Below, piece by piece: positions 15,887-24,191 of a stretch of 35,957 nucleotides of DNA (the stretch's first letter is position 1; each line of letters opens with the position of its first letter). The translations under genes were made by a program, and so were the position numbers. The stretch comes from a virus, in the IMG/VR virus record IMGVR_UViG_3300020446_000034, positions 1 to 35,957 of that record; one strand, 5' to 3'. The notes beneath the pieces are model-generated. The model saw only the letters and a program-made list of their open reading frames with translations, ran no database searches and was not told the origin of the DNA.

Positions 15887-18837
15887 TAAATACGTCTACT
15901 TCTCATGTGAAACATAGCTTCATATTCAGCACTAGCCAATGTTGTAGGTAAGAATGTGTTATTTTTTACATCAATATTAACTCTATCTGCTCTACTCATC
16001 ACAGGAACTTTAAATGATCCAGACTCTAGATTTACTGATCCAATAGTGCTACTAGCTGCACCCAAGAACCTACCAGTAAATTTATGTGTGCTTGTATCTC
16101 TATTATCAGGAGTGACTTCTACCTTAAAGAAACCAGTATCTTCAAACTTGATATAGAAATTATGTAGTTGTAAACGACCAGAAAGAAACTCACCACCTGC
16201 CTGTCCTCCACTGCCAGCAGTTAATCTCTGTTGACTAAACCTATAGTGCATTTCGTATGGCTCACCAATAATAAATTTACTATTTCTATAGTCTCCTGTT
16301 GCTGTAATAGTGGCTGTTGAACCATCTGTAGTATTGGTTGTTGCTATAAGTTGTCCTGGTTTTAAAGATAGAGTTGTGCCTTGTTGATTTACAAAAGTAC
16401 TTGTTTCTCCACTACCTAAAAACCTACCAACAACATTCATATTAGCTCTTAACCTATAAGGCACAGTAAAGGTAGAAGTATCAGTAGAAGAGTTATAAGC
16501 AACAGAAACACCAGTAGTGGCTTCTGTAACCTTATGATCTAAACGATATTCAAATGTAGCGTTAGTTTCAGTGAACTGATTTTCAAAAGGTATCTTCTCC
16601 AGTGTTATACCATTAGCTTCTTCTATTACTAAAAACAAATCACTACCAATAAAATCAACATTCTTAATAGATCTATTCTCATTGATTGTAAAAGTAGACC
16701 AGCTATTTAATATCTTCTGATACTGCTGACCATACAACCATCTGTTGATATATAGCTTATTAGGTTCATCAGTACCAAGACAAACTAAAACATCTGCACT
16801 TGTAGAGACTGCAAATTTAAATATGTTACTTGGTATTAGTTTTGGTACATGAACAGTGATATTACTAGACTCTCTGATAACAAGATCTCTTTGATATATA
16901 TATTCTCTTATGTTGGCAAAAGATCCTCTCTTTGATAAATAATAAATACTGCTACCAGCACCTACAGGTTGTGCATCATTATCAGATTCAAATTCAGTTA
17001 AGACTGTTACGTTAGCAGTTCTTGGTGTTAAATTATCTGTTGATGAAGATAGAACAAACTGTGTCTGGTCTGAAAATAATATAAGTTCTTGTTCTATTGT
17101 TACAGCACTTCTTAGTATAGATACTTTAGTATGGGAAGCTGCTACATCTATCGGTTCACTATCAATAACAGACAACACAGTTTCAGGAAAAAAGTTAAAA
17201 AACTCTGCTGCTCTTGATAAAACAACATTATCATCAGTTAGAAATCCAAGTCTGTTTCTAAAAAAGAAAACATTATTTATTTTTCTACCGATAAAAGAAG
17301 GGTTAGGTGCTGAATTTAAATCACCAACAGTTCTTTCTCCCCATTTAGGTAAAGTAAAACCTAATCCAACTGTGCAAGCTGTTGGAGCACTATGAGCACC
17401 TTCATTTGAAGTGGATACATAACTAAAAGTATTATCATCTATTTTTTCTATTGTAAACTGTCCATTTGTTAAATTATCTAAAGGTGATGGTAGAACACTT
17501 TCAACATTAATTAATTGACCGGTGTTAAATCCATGATTATTTTTAGTAATCGTAACTATGTTATCGGCAACTGTGCAAGCTGTTGGAGTACTATGAGCAC
17601 CTTCATTGTTAGCAGATATATAAGTGAAAGTGTTGTCGTCTATTTTTGTTATTATAAAGTTTCCGTTTGTTAGATCATTACTTTCAATATTAATTAATTG
17701 ATCGCTGTTAAATCCATGATTATTTTTAGTAATCGTAACTATGTTATTTGTAGTTACAGACGTGAACGTAGCAGAAATTGGTGCTGTAGATGTGAACGTA
17801 GCAGAATCTTGTAATGTAGTTCCATAACTATCACCATCAACTCTTGCAAATCTAAACTCACCATCTGCCTGTCTGACTAAAACATGAGGCATAGTGCTGT
17901 AATCAAATTTAAATTCTATTCCTGGCTTTGCACATTCTTCCCACTGCCCTTCTTCTAATATTCCATCTGTTGTAGCGTTATTACCTACAAATTTTACGTA
18001 GTAATTATCAAAGTTTGTAGCTTCATCACCTTTTACTTCTACAACATATCCATGAGGTGAGACTTTTGGGAGATCAGTAAATCTTTGAATACTATCTTTT
18101 ACTATTGTCATGTGAGTATCACCTTGAGAATCACTTCCATCTATAGAAAAATTACTACCATCATTTTTTTTGATATGTAAGACAGGTCCATTCTGTACAA
18201 TATTAAAAACTGGAGGTAAAGGATTGCCAGATGTAGGTGATCTACCAGCATCACCTAATAACTGAAGCATTATCTCTGCTGCCACAAGATCTGTACTTAA
18301 GGGATCATCACCATCAGTATCTTTTGTGGCTGTAGTATTATTAACTGTTACTGTGTAGGTTGTTTTATCTGAAACCTGATTAATAAATATAATTGCCTGT
18401 GTAATGTTAGAAGAAGTTAAATTTAAAGTACTATCCATAGCTGTTGGAATACTTGTATTAACAACAAAAGTAAAATCAGCAATAGTTACAGTCTTCATTA
18501 CACTTCTAGGGTCAGAAGTATTTAAGTATGTAGTTCCATCAGGTTTATTTACTGTAAGTTCTGTACCATCTAATTGATATACTTTTACATTGCCATTACT
18601 AAATATTGCTACATACCTTTCATTTGAATCTCTATTAATAGTTTGTATATGAACATTACCTAAAGATGAAGTGCTGAGATTAGTTATATATTGCAAACCA
18701 GAACGCTTTGTAAGACCTGTAACAGGATTACTATCAGCATTGTCTTGTATGTCAGCATGATCAGCTTGTTTAGTATTGTCAGCAGCTTGTGAAACTCCTC
18801 TTAATAAGGTTGGTATTGCTTTAGATATAAGTGCCAT
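15886..18837 (-). CDS. Tail tubular protein B (T7 gp12-like nozzle)
   Basis: 983 residues; T7 gp12 is about 800. The N-terminus, LLRGVSQAADNTKQADHADIQDN then TKRSGLQYI, is the typical start of this family. Conserved blocks include the F-N-F-F-P motif (RAAEFFNFFPET), FSDQTQFVLSS and SIYYLSKRGSFANIREYIY. The protein forms the tail nozzle to which fibres and gp11 attach. The extra length is largely explained by two tandem beta modules between about residues 355 and 490, each containing NNIVTITKNNHGFN-type and GAHS-PTACTV sequences, that look recently duplicated (see the repeat at 17369-17747). It follows the gp11-like gene by 2 bases. Confidence 0.93.
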   Translation of the reverse strand: MALISKAIPTLLRGVSQAADNTKQADHADIQDNADSNPVTGLTKRSGLQYITNLSTSSLGNVHIQTINRDSNERYVAIFSNGNVKVYQLDGTELTVNKPDGTTYLNTSDPRSVMKTVTIADFTFVVNTSIPTAMDSTLNLTSSNITQAIIFINQVSDKTTYTVTVNNTTATKDTDGDDPLSTDLVAAEIMLQLLGDAGRSPTSGNPLPPVFNIVQNGPVLHIKKNDGSNFSIDGSDSQGDTHMTIVKDSIQRFTDLPKVSPHGYVVEVKGDEATNFDNYYVKFVGNNATTDGILEEGQWEECAKPGIEFKFDYSTMPHVLVRQADGEFRFARVDGDSYGTTLQDSATFTSTAPISATFTSVTTNNIVTITKNNHGFNSDQLINIESNDLTNGNFIITKIDDNTFTYISANNEGAHSTPTACTVADNIVTITKNNHGFNTGQLINVESVLPSPLDNLTNGQFTIEKIDDNTFSYVSTSNEGAHSAPTACTVGLGFTLPKWGERTVGDLNSAPNPSFIGRKINNVFFFRNRLGFLTDDNVVLSRAAEFFNFFPETVLSVIDSEPIDVAASHTKVSILRSAVTIEQELILFSDQTQFVLSSSTDNLTPRTANVTVLTEFESDNDAQPVGAGSSIYYLSKRGSFANIREYIYQRDLVIRESSNITVHVPKLIPSNIFKFAVSTSADVLVCLGTDEPNKLYINRWLYGQQYQKILNSWSTFTINENRSIKNVDFIGSDLFLVIEEANGITLEKIPFENQFTETNATFEYRLDHKVTEATTGVSVAYNSSTDTSTFTVPYRLRANMNVVGRFLGSGETSTFVNQQGTTLSLKPGQLIATTNTTDGSTATITATGDYRNSKFIIGEPYEMHYRFSQQRLTAGSGGQAGGEFLSGRLQLHNFYIKFEDTGFFKVEVTPDNRDTSTHKFTGRFLGAASSTIGSVNLESGSFKVPVMSRADRVNIDVKNNTFLPTTLASAEYEAMFHMRSRRI
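17369..17747 (-). repeat. Tandem duplication inside the nozzle gene
   Basis: Two blocks recur almost unchanged. A 42-base block at 17523-17564 is identical to 17706-17747. A block of about 37 bases at 17369-17405 recurs near 17569-17606 with a single difference (c/t). The intervening sequence is similar but diverged. Both copies stay in frame and encode neighbouring beta modules, so this is a duplication of a protein module and not a mobile repeat. Confidence 0.85.
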
Positions 18838-18839
18838 AT

Positions 18840-19448
18840 TTATCTAATTAGTGCGTTTGCTGGTGAGTAGGTATCAAAGACACTTGTTAATGATGGATCT
18901 CCTCTTAAAAGGTTATGATCTCCATTAGCCAAGTCTGTTTCCATTAGTATAGCTCTAGCTCTTACTTCGTCCTGTTGCGTGTATGTTCTTAATCCATCAT
19001 CACTGACTAATCTATCAACAAAGATACGAGCAGCTTTGATTGTTATATACCTTCTTGCAGGTTCTGGTATCTCATCAAAAGTTCTAAAATAAACCACAGT
19101 ACAGATAAGATCTTCATCAAATTCAAACTTATTATTCAGTCTGTCATATAGCTTCAATCCACGTTGTATCGCATCAATCGTAGGGTGCTGATGAATATTA
19201 GGATCAATCCTTAAAGTATCAACAGATAAGGCAATCTGATTAGATCCATCTCTTGTAAGAGTGACATCTATTTCAGTATTAAAAGACCAACCTTCTGATT
19301 GAACTTCTTTGTTTACTTCAGTAAGAGTTGATTGTGCTAGACGAGCATCAACAGGAAGTGTTCCTGTAAGACTGTTAATAGGAGCTTCTCCTATAGCAGC
19401 CAACATAATGTTGATGCTTTCCAGTTCAGTGGTTGCAGCTACAGACAT
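18840..19448 (-). CDS. Tail tubular protein A (T7 gp11-like adaptor)
   Basis: 202 residues, close to T7 gp11. Family features are the N-terminal ELESINIMLAAIGEAPINSLTG, the central EVQSEGWSFNTE and the later IPEPARRYITIKAARIF-x-x-R. It forms the ring that links portal and nozzle. It follows the 23-residue basic gene with its ATG two bases after that stop and precedes the nozzle gene. Confidence 0.93.
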   Translation of the reverse strand: MSVAATTELESINIMLAAIGEAPINSLTGTLPVDARLAQSTLTEVNKEVQSEGWSFNTEIDVTLTRDGSNQIALSVDTLRIDPNIHQHPTIDAIQRGLKLYDRLNNKFEFDEDLICTVVYFRTFDEIPEPARRYITIKAARIFVDRLVSDDGLRTYTQQDEVRARAILMETDLANGDHNLLRGDPSLTSVFDTYSPANALIR

Positions 19449-19450
19449 GA

Positions 19451-19522
19451 TTAGTATTTAATTTTAAGTGATTCTCTACCACCCATTTTCTTTTTCTTTT
19501 TTTTCTTTGATCCGTAAGCCAT
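19451..19522 (-). CDS. 23-residue lysine-rich micro-protein between capsid and adaptor genes
   Basis: A complete short frame encodes MAYGSKKKKKKKMGGRESLK then IKY. Its ATG at 19522 has a strong Shine-Dalgarno, GGAG, seven bases upstream, better than most genes here, and the stop is two bases before the gp11-like ATG. I recall similar lysine-run micro-proteins starting MAYG in the same spot of marine podoviruses. The strong positive charge suggests DNA or capsid binding, but the function is unknown. Confidence 0.7.
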   Translation of the reverse strand: MAYGSKKKKKKKMGGRESLKIKY

Positions 19523-19544
19523 AATAATCTCCAAGTAGTAAGAA

Positions 19545-19574
19545 AAAGAGTACCCAGTTTATTGAGTACCCTTT
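19545..19574 (-). terminator. Hairpin terminator just after the capsid gene
   Basis: On the minus strand an 11-bp stem, AAAGGGTACTC (19574-19564) with GGGTACTCTTT (19555-19545) and an 8-base loop, contains two G-U pairs and runs into TTTTTCTT. It lies 8 bases after the capsid stop. T7 has its late terminator (T-phi) in the same place, after gene 10, so capsid over-expression with partial read-through to tail genes is likely. Confidence 0.75.
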
Positions 19575-19581
19575 ATGTGAA

Positions 19582-20568
19582 TTAAGAAGCAGATAACTTG
19601 ATTGTAGCTGCACACTCAGGTCTTAGGATTCCATGACCTAGAGCATATTTTGCAACCATCAATGTACCTTGATACATGATTCCGTAGTCCTGACCACTGA
19701 TCTCAGTTGTCATGTCCATAAGCTTCACAGTACCAACTGCTGATTTATGGAAGACAAGACCAATAGTTTTACTATCGTCACCGTTGTAAGCGTTGTTAGC
19801 ACCTGATGGGTTTGATGATACGTTTGACTGAGGTACGTTGTTACTCATCATCACTGGAATACCAGCAATCTGTTGAATACGACCTGAAGCAAATGAACCA
19901 TTACCACCTGGGTTAAAGTCAACATCCACTGTCCTGGTTGCACTTTCGGCCAATTTATAATATTCGGCAGGGGGCAATATGCAGTAGCGATCTGTAGGAG
20001 GAATGTCGCGCTCATCAAATGCCTGTGCGATGTCATAGATAGCTGCTGCTAACTCATCACCTGATACGTTTGCTGAAGATGTATTACCAGAAGCAAGAGT
20101 AGAAACTAATCCACCATTACCACCTGTTAATGTTGCAGATGCTCTTGAAGCATTTGCTATAACCTTGGCGACGTTTTCATCGTATTTTCTGGCAAGAGCC
20201 TTACCTAATTCATCAGCGTAAGTTGCCCTTACGTCATAATGGTTCTTCAATTCATCCAGATTCGAGACAAATGCCTGTGATATCAAGAGATCATCAATAG
20301 AAATAATCTTCTCATTTGCCAAGATCTGGTTTGCACCTACTAATGGTGTACCTGGTGTGTGATATGCAGCAGTTGCTGTTCCTGTTACTGGGAACTGTGC
20401 TGATTTACCTGAGGTTATGGTACGAACAGAATGTAATTGCTCATTGAAGATGTTGTTACGAGCAAATGCTGTAAGAACTTCTCCTGAGAACACTTTAAGG
20501 AAAAGAGCATCAAAGTCTGTTCCACTATTGTTCACCAAACCTAGGCGTGAAACTGTGGCGTTAGCCAT
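19582..20568 (-). CDS. Major capsid protein (T7 gp10-like)
   Basis: 328 residues, slightly shorter than T7 gp10A. Typical features: LFLKVFSGEVLTAFARNNIF near residues 22-42, IPVMMSNNVP near 230, and the family's DDLLISQAFVSNLDELKNHYDVR segment. It folds as HK97-type capsid. The ATG is preceded by AAAGGA at suitable spacing. A 119-base spacer lies upstream and a hairpin terminator downstream, an isolation not seen for other structural genes and consistent with strong separate expression. Confidence 0.95.
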   Translation of the reverse strand: MANATVSRLGLVNNSGTDFDALFLKVFSGEVLTAFARNNIFNEQLHSVRTITSGKSAQFPVTGTATAAYHTPGTPLVGANQILANEKIISIDDLLISQAFVSNLDELKNHYDVRATYADELGKALARKYDENVAKVIANASRASATLTGGNGGLVSTLASGNTSSANVSGDELAAAIYDIAQAFDERDIPPTDRYCILPPAEYYKLAESATRTVDVDFNPGGNGSFASGRIQQIAGIPVMMSNNVPQSNVSSNPSGANNAYNGDDSKTIGLVFHKSAVGTVKLMDMTTEISGQDYGIMYQGTLMVAKYALGHGILRPECAATIKLSAS

Positions 20569-20687
20569 AATTAAATTCCTTTAGGTTGATTAATAATTTG
20601 AGAAACTAACTTCACTACTGTCTGTTCTCTCAAGTGTTATCTGACGCATCAGGCACTATTGATATTAAGATTTTCGTTTTGTTTAGT
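20569..20687 (-). promoter_or_regulatory. Spacer upstream of the capsid gene
   Basis: 119 bases without a gene. On the minus strand it holds a small dyad CTGATGCGTCAG (arms CTGA/TCAG, about 20641-20652), a longer imperfect dyad with arms TTGAGAGAAC and GTTTCTCAA (about 20599-20630), and the capsid ribosome-binding site AAAGGA. A phage promoter is expected here by analogy with T7 phi-10, but I cannot identify one by sequence. Confidence 0.4.
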
Positions 20688-20954
20688 TTATACTGAACCG
20701 CAATTCCACCTTCTTAAAGAAAGAGCTCTGCGTGTTAACTTACCATTTTTCTTTAATGGTCCTTTACCTTTGGACATCCTTGCACAGAAAGATTTTCTTC
20801 TGGCTTTCTGTCTTGGTGAAAGACCTGTCTTTTTAGTAACAGGGGCTTGCAAGTTACTCCCTGTTTCTCGGTTATATTTTTCACGACATTTAGCAGTAAG
20901 CCCCCCTTTGGGGTTTTTACATTCTTTTCTGCCGAGAAATGAACCTTTAGACAC
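20688..20954 (-). CDS. Small basic phage protein (DUF6321-like)
   Basis: 88 residues. The C-terminal half, NLQAPVTKK then ARRKSFCARMSKGKGPLKK and LTRRALSLRRWNC, matches a short family recalled as DUF6321 that is widespread in marine phages near capsid genes. Very basic, with four cysteines (ECKNP, AKCRE, FCARM, RWNC) that might bind zinc. The start is a GTG at 20954 without an obvious Shine-Dalgarno. Function unknown. Confidence 0.8.
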   Translation of the reverse strand: MSKGSFLGRKECKNPKGGLTAKCREKYNRETGSNLQAPVTKKTGLSPRQKARRKSFCARMSKGKGPLKKNGKLTRRALSLRRWNCGSV

Positions 20955-20992
20955 TAAAGATAAATAAGTATGTTAATTAAAATATAACACCC

Positions 20993-21250
20993 TTATGCAA
21001 TCTTTAACTTATTTCTATTTTTATTCCTCCTTTCAAAATTTTTCGTAATTCTTTTACTGCTAGTTTTTTCTTTTTTAAACCTTGCTGTTTCAGCTTTACT
21101 TAATTCACTTCTTGTTTTTGGTGTTTTACTACTAACTCTTTTAGATGGTCTACAAGCTGGGTAAGGCCGTCCATCTCCTTTAGTACGTCCACAGTCTTTA
21201 CCTGTTTTGACATCAACCCACTTCTCTTTAAACCATCTTTTAAGACTCAT
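20993..21250 (-). CDS. Small basic protein with KEKWVD...CGR motif
   Basis: 85 residues. The N-terminus LKRWFKEKWVDVKTGKDCGR, then RPYPACRPSKRV, matches a short family found in many marine phages and some cyanobacteria, usually followed by a Lys/Arg-rich tail as here (TSSKRITKNFERRNKNRNKLK). Its ATG (21250) overlaps the stop of the preceding 50-residue gene. It belongs to the cluster of tiny basic proteins between scaffold and capsid. Function unknown. Confidence 0.75.
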   Translation of the reverse strand: MSLKRWFKEKWVDVKTGKDCGRTKGDGRPYPACRPSKRVSSKTPKTRSELSKAETARFKKEKTSSKRITKNFERRNKNRNKLKIA

Positions 21251-21399
21251 TTGCCTACTTTCTTCATAGCTATCTTATGAGCTTGATCAAAAGATTTACC
21301 ATCTCTCATCAAGGTCTTCATCTCCTTCATGTGTCTAGGAGTGTGATGTGCTGAATGTGCCTTCAGCTTTTTCATCTGTGAAAGATTAAGCTTTGCCAT
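21247..21399 (-). CDS. 50-residue Lys/His-rich protein
   Basis: Complete frame encoding MAKLNLSQMKKLKAHSAHHT and continuing PRHMKEMKTLMRDGKSFDQA then HKIAMKKVGK. The pattern HS-x-HH-x-x-x-HM-x-x-M and G-x-SF-x-x-AH-x-x-A recurs, from memory, in micro-proteins of many marine phages. The ATG at 21399 lies 13 bases inside the end of the upstream EF-hand gene, and the stop TGA overlaps the next ATG (21247-21250). Predicted helical and basic. Function unknown. Confidence 0.72.
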   Translation of the reverse strand: MAKLNLSQMKKLKAHSAHHTPRHMKEMKTLMRDGKSFDQAHKIAMKKVGK

Positions 21400-21508
21400 T
21401 TTTCTTTTTACCTTTCTTTTTGGATTGACGAAGAATCATAAGATCTTCTCTGGTGATTTTGCCATCACCAGTTTTGTCTAGTTGTTTTTGTTTTTTAGAT
21501 AAAGGCAT
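21386..21508 (-). CDS. 40-residue protein with an EF-hand-like calcium loop
   Basis: Complete frame MPLSKKQKQLDKTGDGKITR then EDLMILRQSKKKGKKKNGKA. DKTGDGKITRED has acidic or oxygen ligands at loop positions 1, 3, 5 and 12 and Gly at 6, the canonical EF-hand spacing, flanked by short helices, and is followed by a lysine-rich tail. The ATG (21508) is two bases after the upstream stop and the end overlaps the next gene by 14 bases. A single EF-hand usually needs to pair with another copy; a dockerin-like single loop is the alternative. Role unknown. Confidence 0.72.
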   Translation of the reverse strand: MPLSKKQKQLDKTGDGKITREDLMILRQSKKKGKKKNGKA

Positions 21509-21510
21509 GA

Positions 21511-21657
21511 TTAAGTTTTACGATAACCTCCACCACGTTTTTTATAAGTTCTAACCAACCACGCATTGGCATAAGCAGAAGGATAGACTCTAAACTTCTT
21601 CTTTGCTTCTGACTTTACCCTTGCATAAAGCTTAGGATTAGTAGGTGTGTTAGCCAT
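21511..21657 (-). CDS. 48-residue protein of the K.YARVK...YPSAYAN family (DUF5872-like)
   Basis: Complete frame MANTPTNPKLYARVKSEAKK, then KFRVYPSAYANAWLVRTYKK and RGGGYRKT. The core FxVYPSAYAxxWLVxxYKxRGG is a motif I recall in many marine phages and in some bacteria and algal viruses, probably DUF5872. The ATG at 21657 is two bases after the scaffold stop. Very basic, with a likely helix-turn-helix shape. Function unknown. Confidence 0.75.
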   Translation of the reverse strand: MANTPTNPKLYARVKSEAKKKFRVYPSAYANAWLVRTYKKRGGGYRKT

Positions 21658-21659
21658 AA

Positions 21660-22463
21660 TTAACGGTTAGAGAATACGTCACTACCACCCAAGCGTCTTT
21701 GTACATCTTCGGTGTAGCTAACATCTTTACCATAGCGTGGATCTGACATAGCAGTAACTACTTCTGCTGTAGATCTGAATGGTGTAGGTCCACTTTGAGA
21801 AGCACGACCTGTAACTAAACTTGGTTCAACACCCATAGCGTTTTGATACTGTGTATAAAGTCCTTGTACTGCAAACTTAATTGCAGTTGCATTTCCTGTT
21901 TCAGTTAAGTTATTAAATTCCTTAACCTCATCAGCAGGGAGATTTTCTATAGCCCATGACACCATCTTACTGTAGTTGTCATCACCACCGATTGAATCTT
22001 TGATACCTTGTATTTGTGCAGTGGCTATATCTTCACTTGCTGCTGCACCACCTTTCAATCCATCAAGGTAGGTATCTATTACTTGTTTAGAGAACCCTGC
22101 TTCTCCAAGCTTTGCATAATCATCTTCATTTATTTCACCTGTCTCTTCGAATCTGGTAGAGATCTCCTGTGGATCAATACCAACTTCTTCTAAGACAGAA
22201 GCAAGGCCATCACCATAAAACTCTTCTGCATTAAATTCAGTACTGTCAGTAGTTTCTGTTTCTTCTTCTGCTGGTGGTTGATCTTCTTCTGTTACCTGTC
22301 CTAGCTTACCTTCAAGTTCTTTATAACTGGCAGCAAGATCTTCTACTGATTTAAACTTTCCAAGTATCAGACCGTTATCATCAGTTTCATTTTTAGCTAG
22401 TGTTTCTAAATCCTGTTGAGACATTGGTGGTGTCTCAGAGACATTTACCTGGGATGAAGTCAT
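21660..22463 (-). CDS. Capsid assembly scaffold (T7 gp9-like)
   Basis: 267 residues, strongly acidic. Features are LGKFKSVEDLAASYKELEGKL near residues 34-55, a Glu/Thr-rich linker, a central domain on helices (DYAKLGEAGFSKQVIDTYLDG) and the C-terminal FRSTAEVVTAMSDPRYG (about 229-245). That C-terminal motif is characteristic of T7-like scaffold proteins and probably contacts capsid subunits. It lies between portal and capsid as in T7, though five tiny basic genes are inserted before the capsid. No Shine-Dalgarno is seen before the ATG. Confidence 0.9.
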   Translation of the reverse strand: MTSSQVNVSETPPMSQQDLETLAKNETDDNGLILGKFKSVEDLAASYKELEGKLGQVTEEDQPPAEEETETTDSTEFNAEEFYGDGLASVLEEVGIDPQEISTRFEETGEINEDDYAKLGEAGFSKQVIDTYLDGLKGGAAASEDIATAQIQGIKDSIGGDDNYSKMVSWAIENLPADEVKEFNNLTETGNATAIKFAVQGLYTQYQNAMGVEPSLVTGRASQSGPTPFRSTAEVVTAMSDPRYGKDVSYTEDVQRRLGGSDVFSNR

Positions 22464-22472
22464 AAAAATTTA

Positions 22473-22622
22473 TTAGTTATAAGTCATTGTACGGCCATTC
22501 TTAGTTTCGACCACTCTAGGACCAGTCTTTTTAGGTTCATCATTAACACCTAACTTACTGACAACAGCTTTTGCTACTTCAGATTCAGGTGTTTTGTTTT
22601 CTTCAGGCTTCTTGGTTGGCAT
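22473..22622 (-). CDS. 49-residue charged protein between portal and scaffold
   Basis: Complete frame MPTKKPEENKTPESEVAKAV, then VSKLGVNDEPKKTGPRVVET and KNGRTMTYN. The ATG at 22622 has a near-perfect Shine-Dalgarno, GGAGG, six bases upstream, and the gene overlaps the end of the portal gene by 20 bases in another frame. Likely disordered N-terminus with a small beta segment at the end. No family recognised. Confidence 0.7.
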   Translation of the reverse strand: MPTKKPEENKTPESEVAKAVVSKLGVNDEPKKTGPRVVETKNGRTMTYN

Positions 22623-24189
22623 TAGTTTCCTCCGTTAGTTGTTGTGCTTGTGCGTTGTTTTTAGGATCGAGTAATGGAGATCCAAGAGCAGCAGGTCCGA
22701 GACTTTGGATAAGTTGCTGCTGTTGCATTGCTTGCATCTCAGCCTGTATCTCCTCCTGTGTCTTCACTAGGTTAGCAGTATCTATTCCAATAGAAGTTGC
22801 CAACCGTTTTATAGCTTCATCGACATTCATGTACTGTCTCATAATGTCTGGACCTAAAGCCTGACTTACTGTTCCGATAAACTCAATAAGCTTATTACGA
22901 TCATTACCACGACCAAGACCTTGAACACCAGTAACAATCTTAGGTTTGACTAATTTCTCTGGCAGCTTCGGTGCTTTACCAGACCGGACAAGCATGTGCA
23001 TCCTACGTTTTAAATATTTAAGCTGAAATTCTTGCGTCAGGATGCTGTATATACCACCCAAAGAGTTCTCTAATTCATTAGCCATCATGGTAACTTCTGC
23101 TGCTGTTACTCTTTCTGCATCTCTCTGAACAGAACGTGCCATGAGAAAAGCATATTCAAGTCTTGATTCAATTCGTTGTATAGCAGAGAAAGATACATTG
23201 AAGTCTGCACCCTTACCGACTTGCATGACAGATATATCATTAGCAGATCCCTCTCTAATAGCACCGTTAGGAGCTTTAGCTAGGGTTGCTGCTCTAGTTA
23301 CACCATTAGGATTTACAAGGAATATAGTTTTAGCTGATGCTGCTGCACCTTCGATTATTGCCTGCATCAAAGCTTCTAAGCTTATTAGATCGCCTTTATA
23401 CTCACTGACGTAAGAATGTCCGTAGTCATCACCATCAATCCTACTAAATCTTAAAACGATCCAAGGTGTAACATCAACTTTTGATCTGCCATCAGTGCCA
23501 GGTATCTTTTCTCCTTTACATTCCTGATACCATATTTGCTCATCGTTTACTCTTCTGACGTATGTGTATATATCAAGTTCACTATCCATTGTCTTCTCGT
23601 CATAGTTCTCTTTCTTTTTAATCTGTTCCAAGAACTCTGGTGACAGTGCATTAGGGCTTACTGATTCCTGTGTGATTATTTCTAATACATTACCAACAGC
23701 ATCACGCTTGCATACAAACTTTGATAGTGGATATACCTTCAGTCCTTCATCTGTGAGATAGAGAAGAACATTCCCACCAACAATGAGATGCTTGAGTGCT
23801 TCAAACATTGCAACTCTGTCGTTTGAGATCTCTATCTCATTCATCAAAGCTGTTTCTATTGTTCGCAATCCCTTATCTATCTCTGTCTCTAATCCTTCCT
23901 GTCCTTGCTTCAGCAGTTCAAGACTATCAATACTTAGTTTAAAGAAAGCAGTTGATGGTGGTAGTAATGCAAATAATAGTTTAGATGCAAGACTGTTTAC
24001 ACCTCTAGCACCTACAGCTTGAAAGGGAGTTTTTATCTTTGCTCTTGTACCTGTTGTGCTTTCTGGTATGAGACTAGGTATGGTTAGTTTTGATGATTCC
24101 TTTGCTTCTCTATCAAAAGTAGATCTTGCACTTTGTAGTTGTGCATATCTACCCGCAGCAGTTTGTCCTTGTTGATTAGAGTATTCCAT
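22603..24189 (-). CDS. Portal (head-tail connector, T7 gp8-like)
   Basis: 528 residues, near the T7 gp8 length. Family features: KLTIPSLIPES near residue 40, then FQAVGARGVNSLASKLLFALLPPSTAFFKL, VGGNVLLYL, WIVLRFSRIDGDDYGHSYVSEYKGDLISLE and RDAERVTAAEVTMMANELENSLGG in the stem/crown region. The C-terminus is Gln-rich. It forms the dodecameric vertex for DNA packaging and tail attachment. Start ATG is two bases after the upstream 71-residue gene. Confidence 0.95.
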   Translation of the reverse strand: MEYSNQQGQTAAGRYAQLQSARSTFDREAKESSKLTIPSLIPESTTGTRAKIKTPFQAVGARGVNSLASKLLFALLPPSTAFFKLSIDSLELLKQGQEGLETEIDKGLRTIETALMNEIEISNDRVAMFEALKHLIVGGNVLLYLTDEGLKVYPLSKFVCKRDAVGNVLEIITQESVSPNALSPEFLEQIKKKENYDEKTMDSELDIYTYVRRVNDEQIWYQECKGEKIPGTDGRSKVDVTPWIVLRFSRIDGDDYGHSYVSEYKGDLISLEALMQAIIEGAAASAKTIFLVNPNGVTRAATLAKAPNGAIREGSANDISVMQVGKGADFNVSFSAIQRIESRLEYAFLMARSVQRDAERVTAAEVTMMANELENSLGGIYSILTQEFQLKYLKRRMHMLVRSGKAPKLPEKLVKPKIVTGVQGLGRGNDRNKLIEFIGTVSQALGPDIMRQYMNVDEAIKRLATSIGIDTANLVKTQEEIQAEMQAMQQQQLIQSLGPAALGSPLLDPKNNAQAQQLTEETNANQEA

Positions 24190-24191
24190 TA

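Noticed and set aside
20659-20967. Plus-strand frame of about 100 codons opposite the DUF6321-like gene
   Set aside because: Antisense shadow; the minus-strand frame has a recognised family motif.
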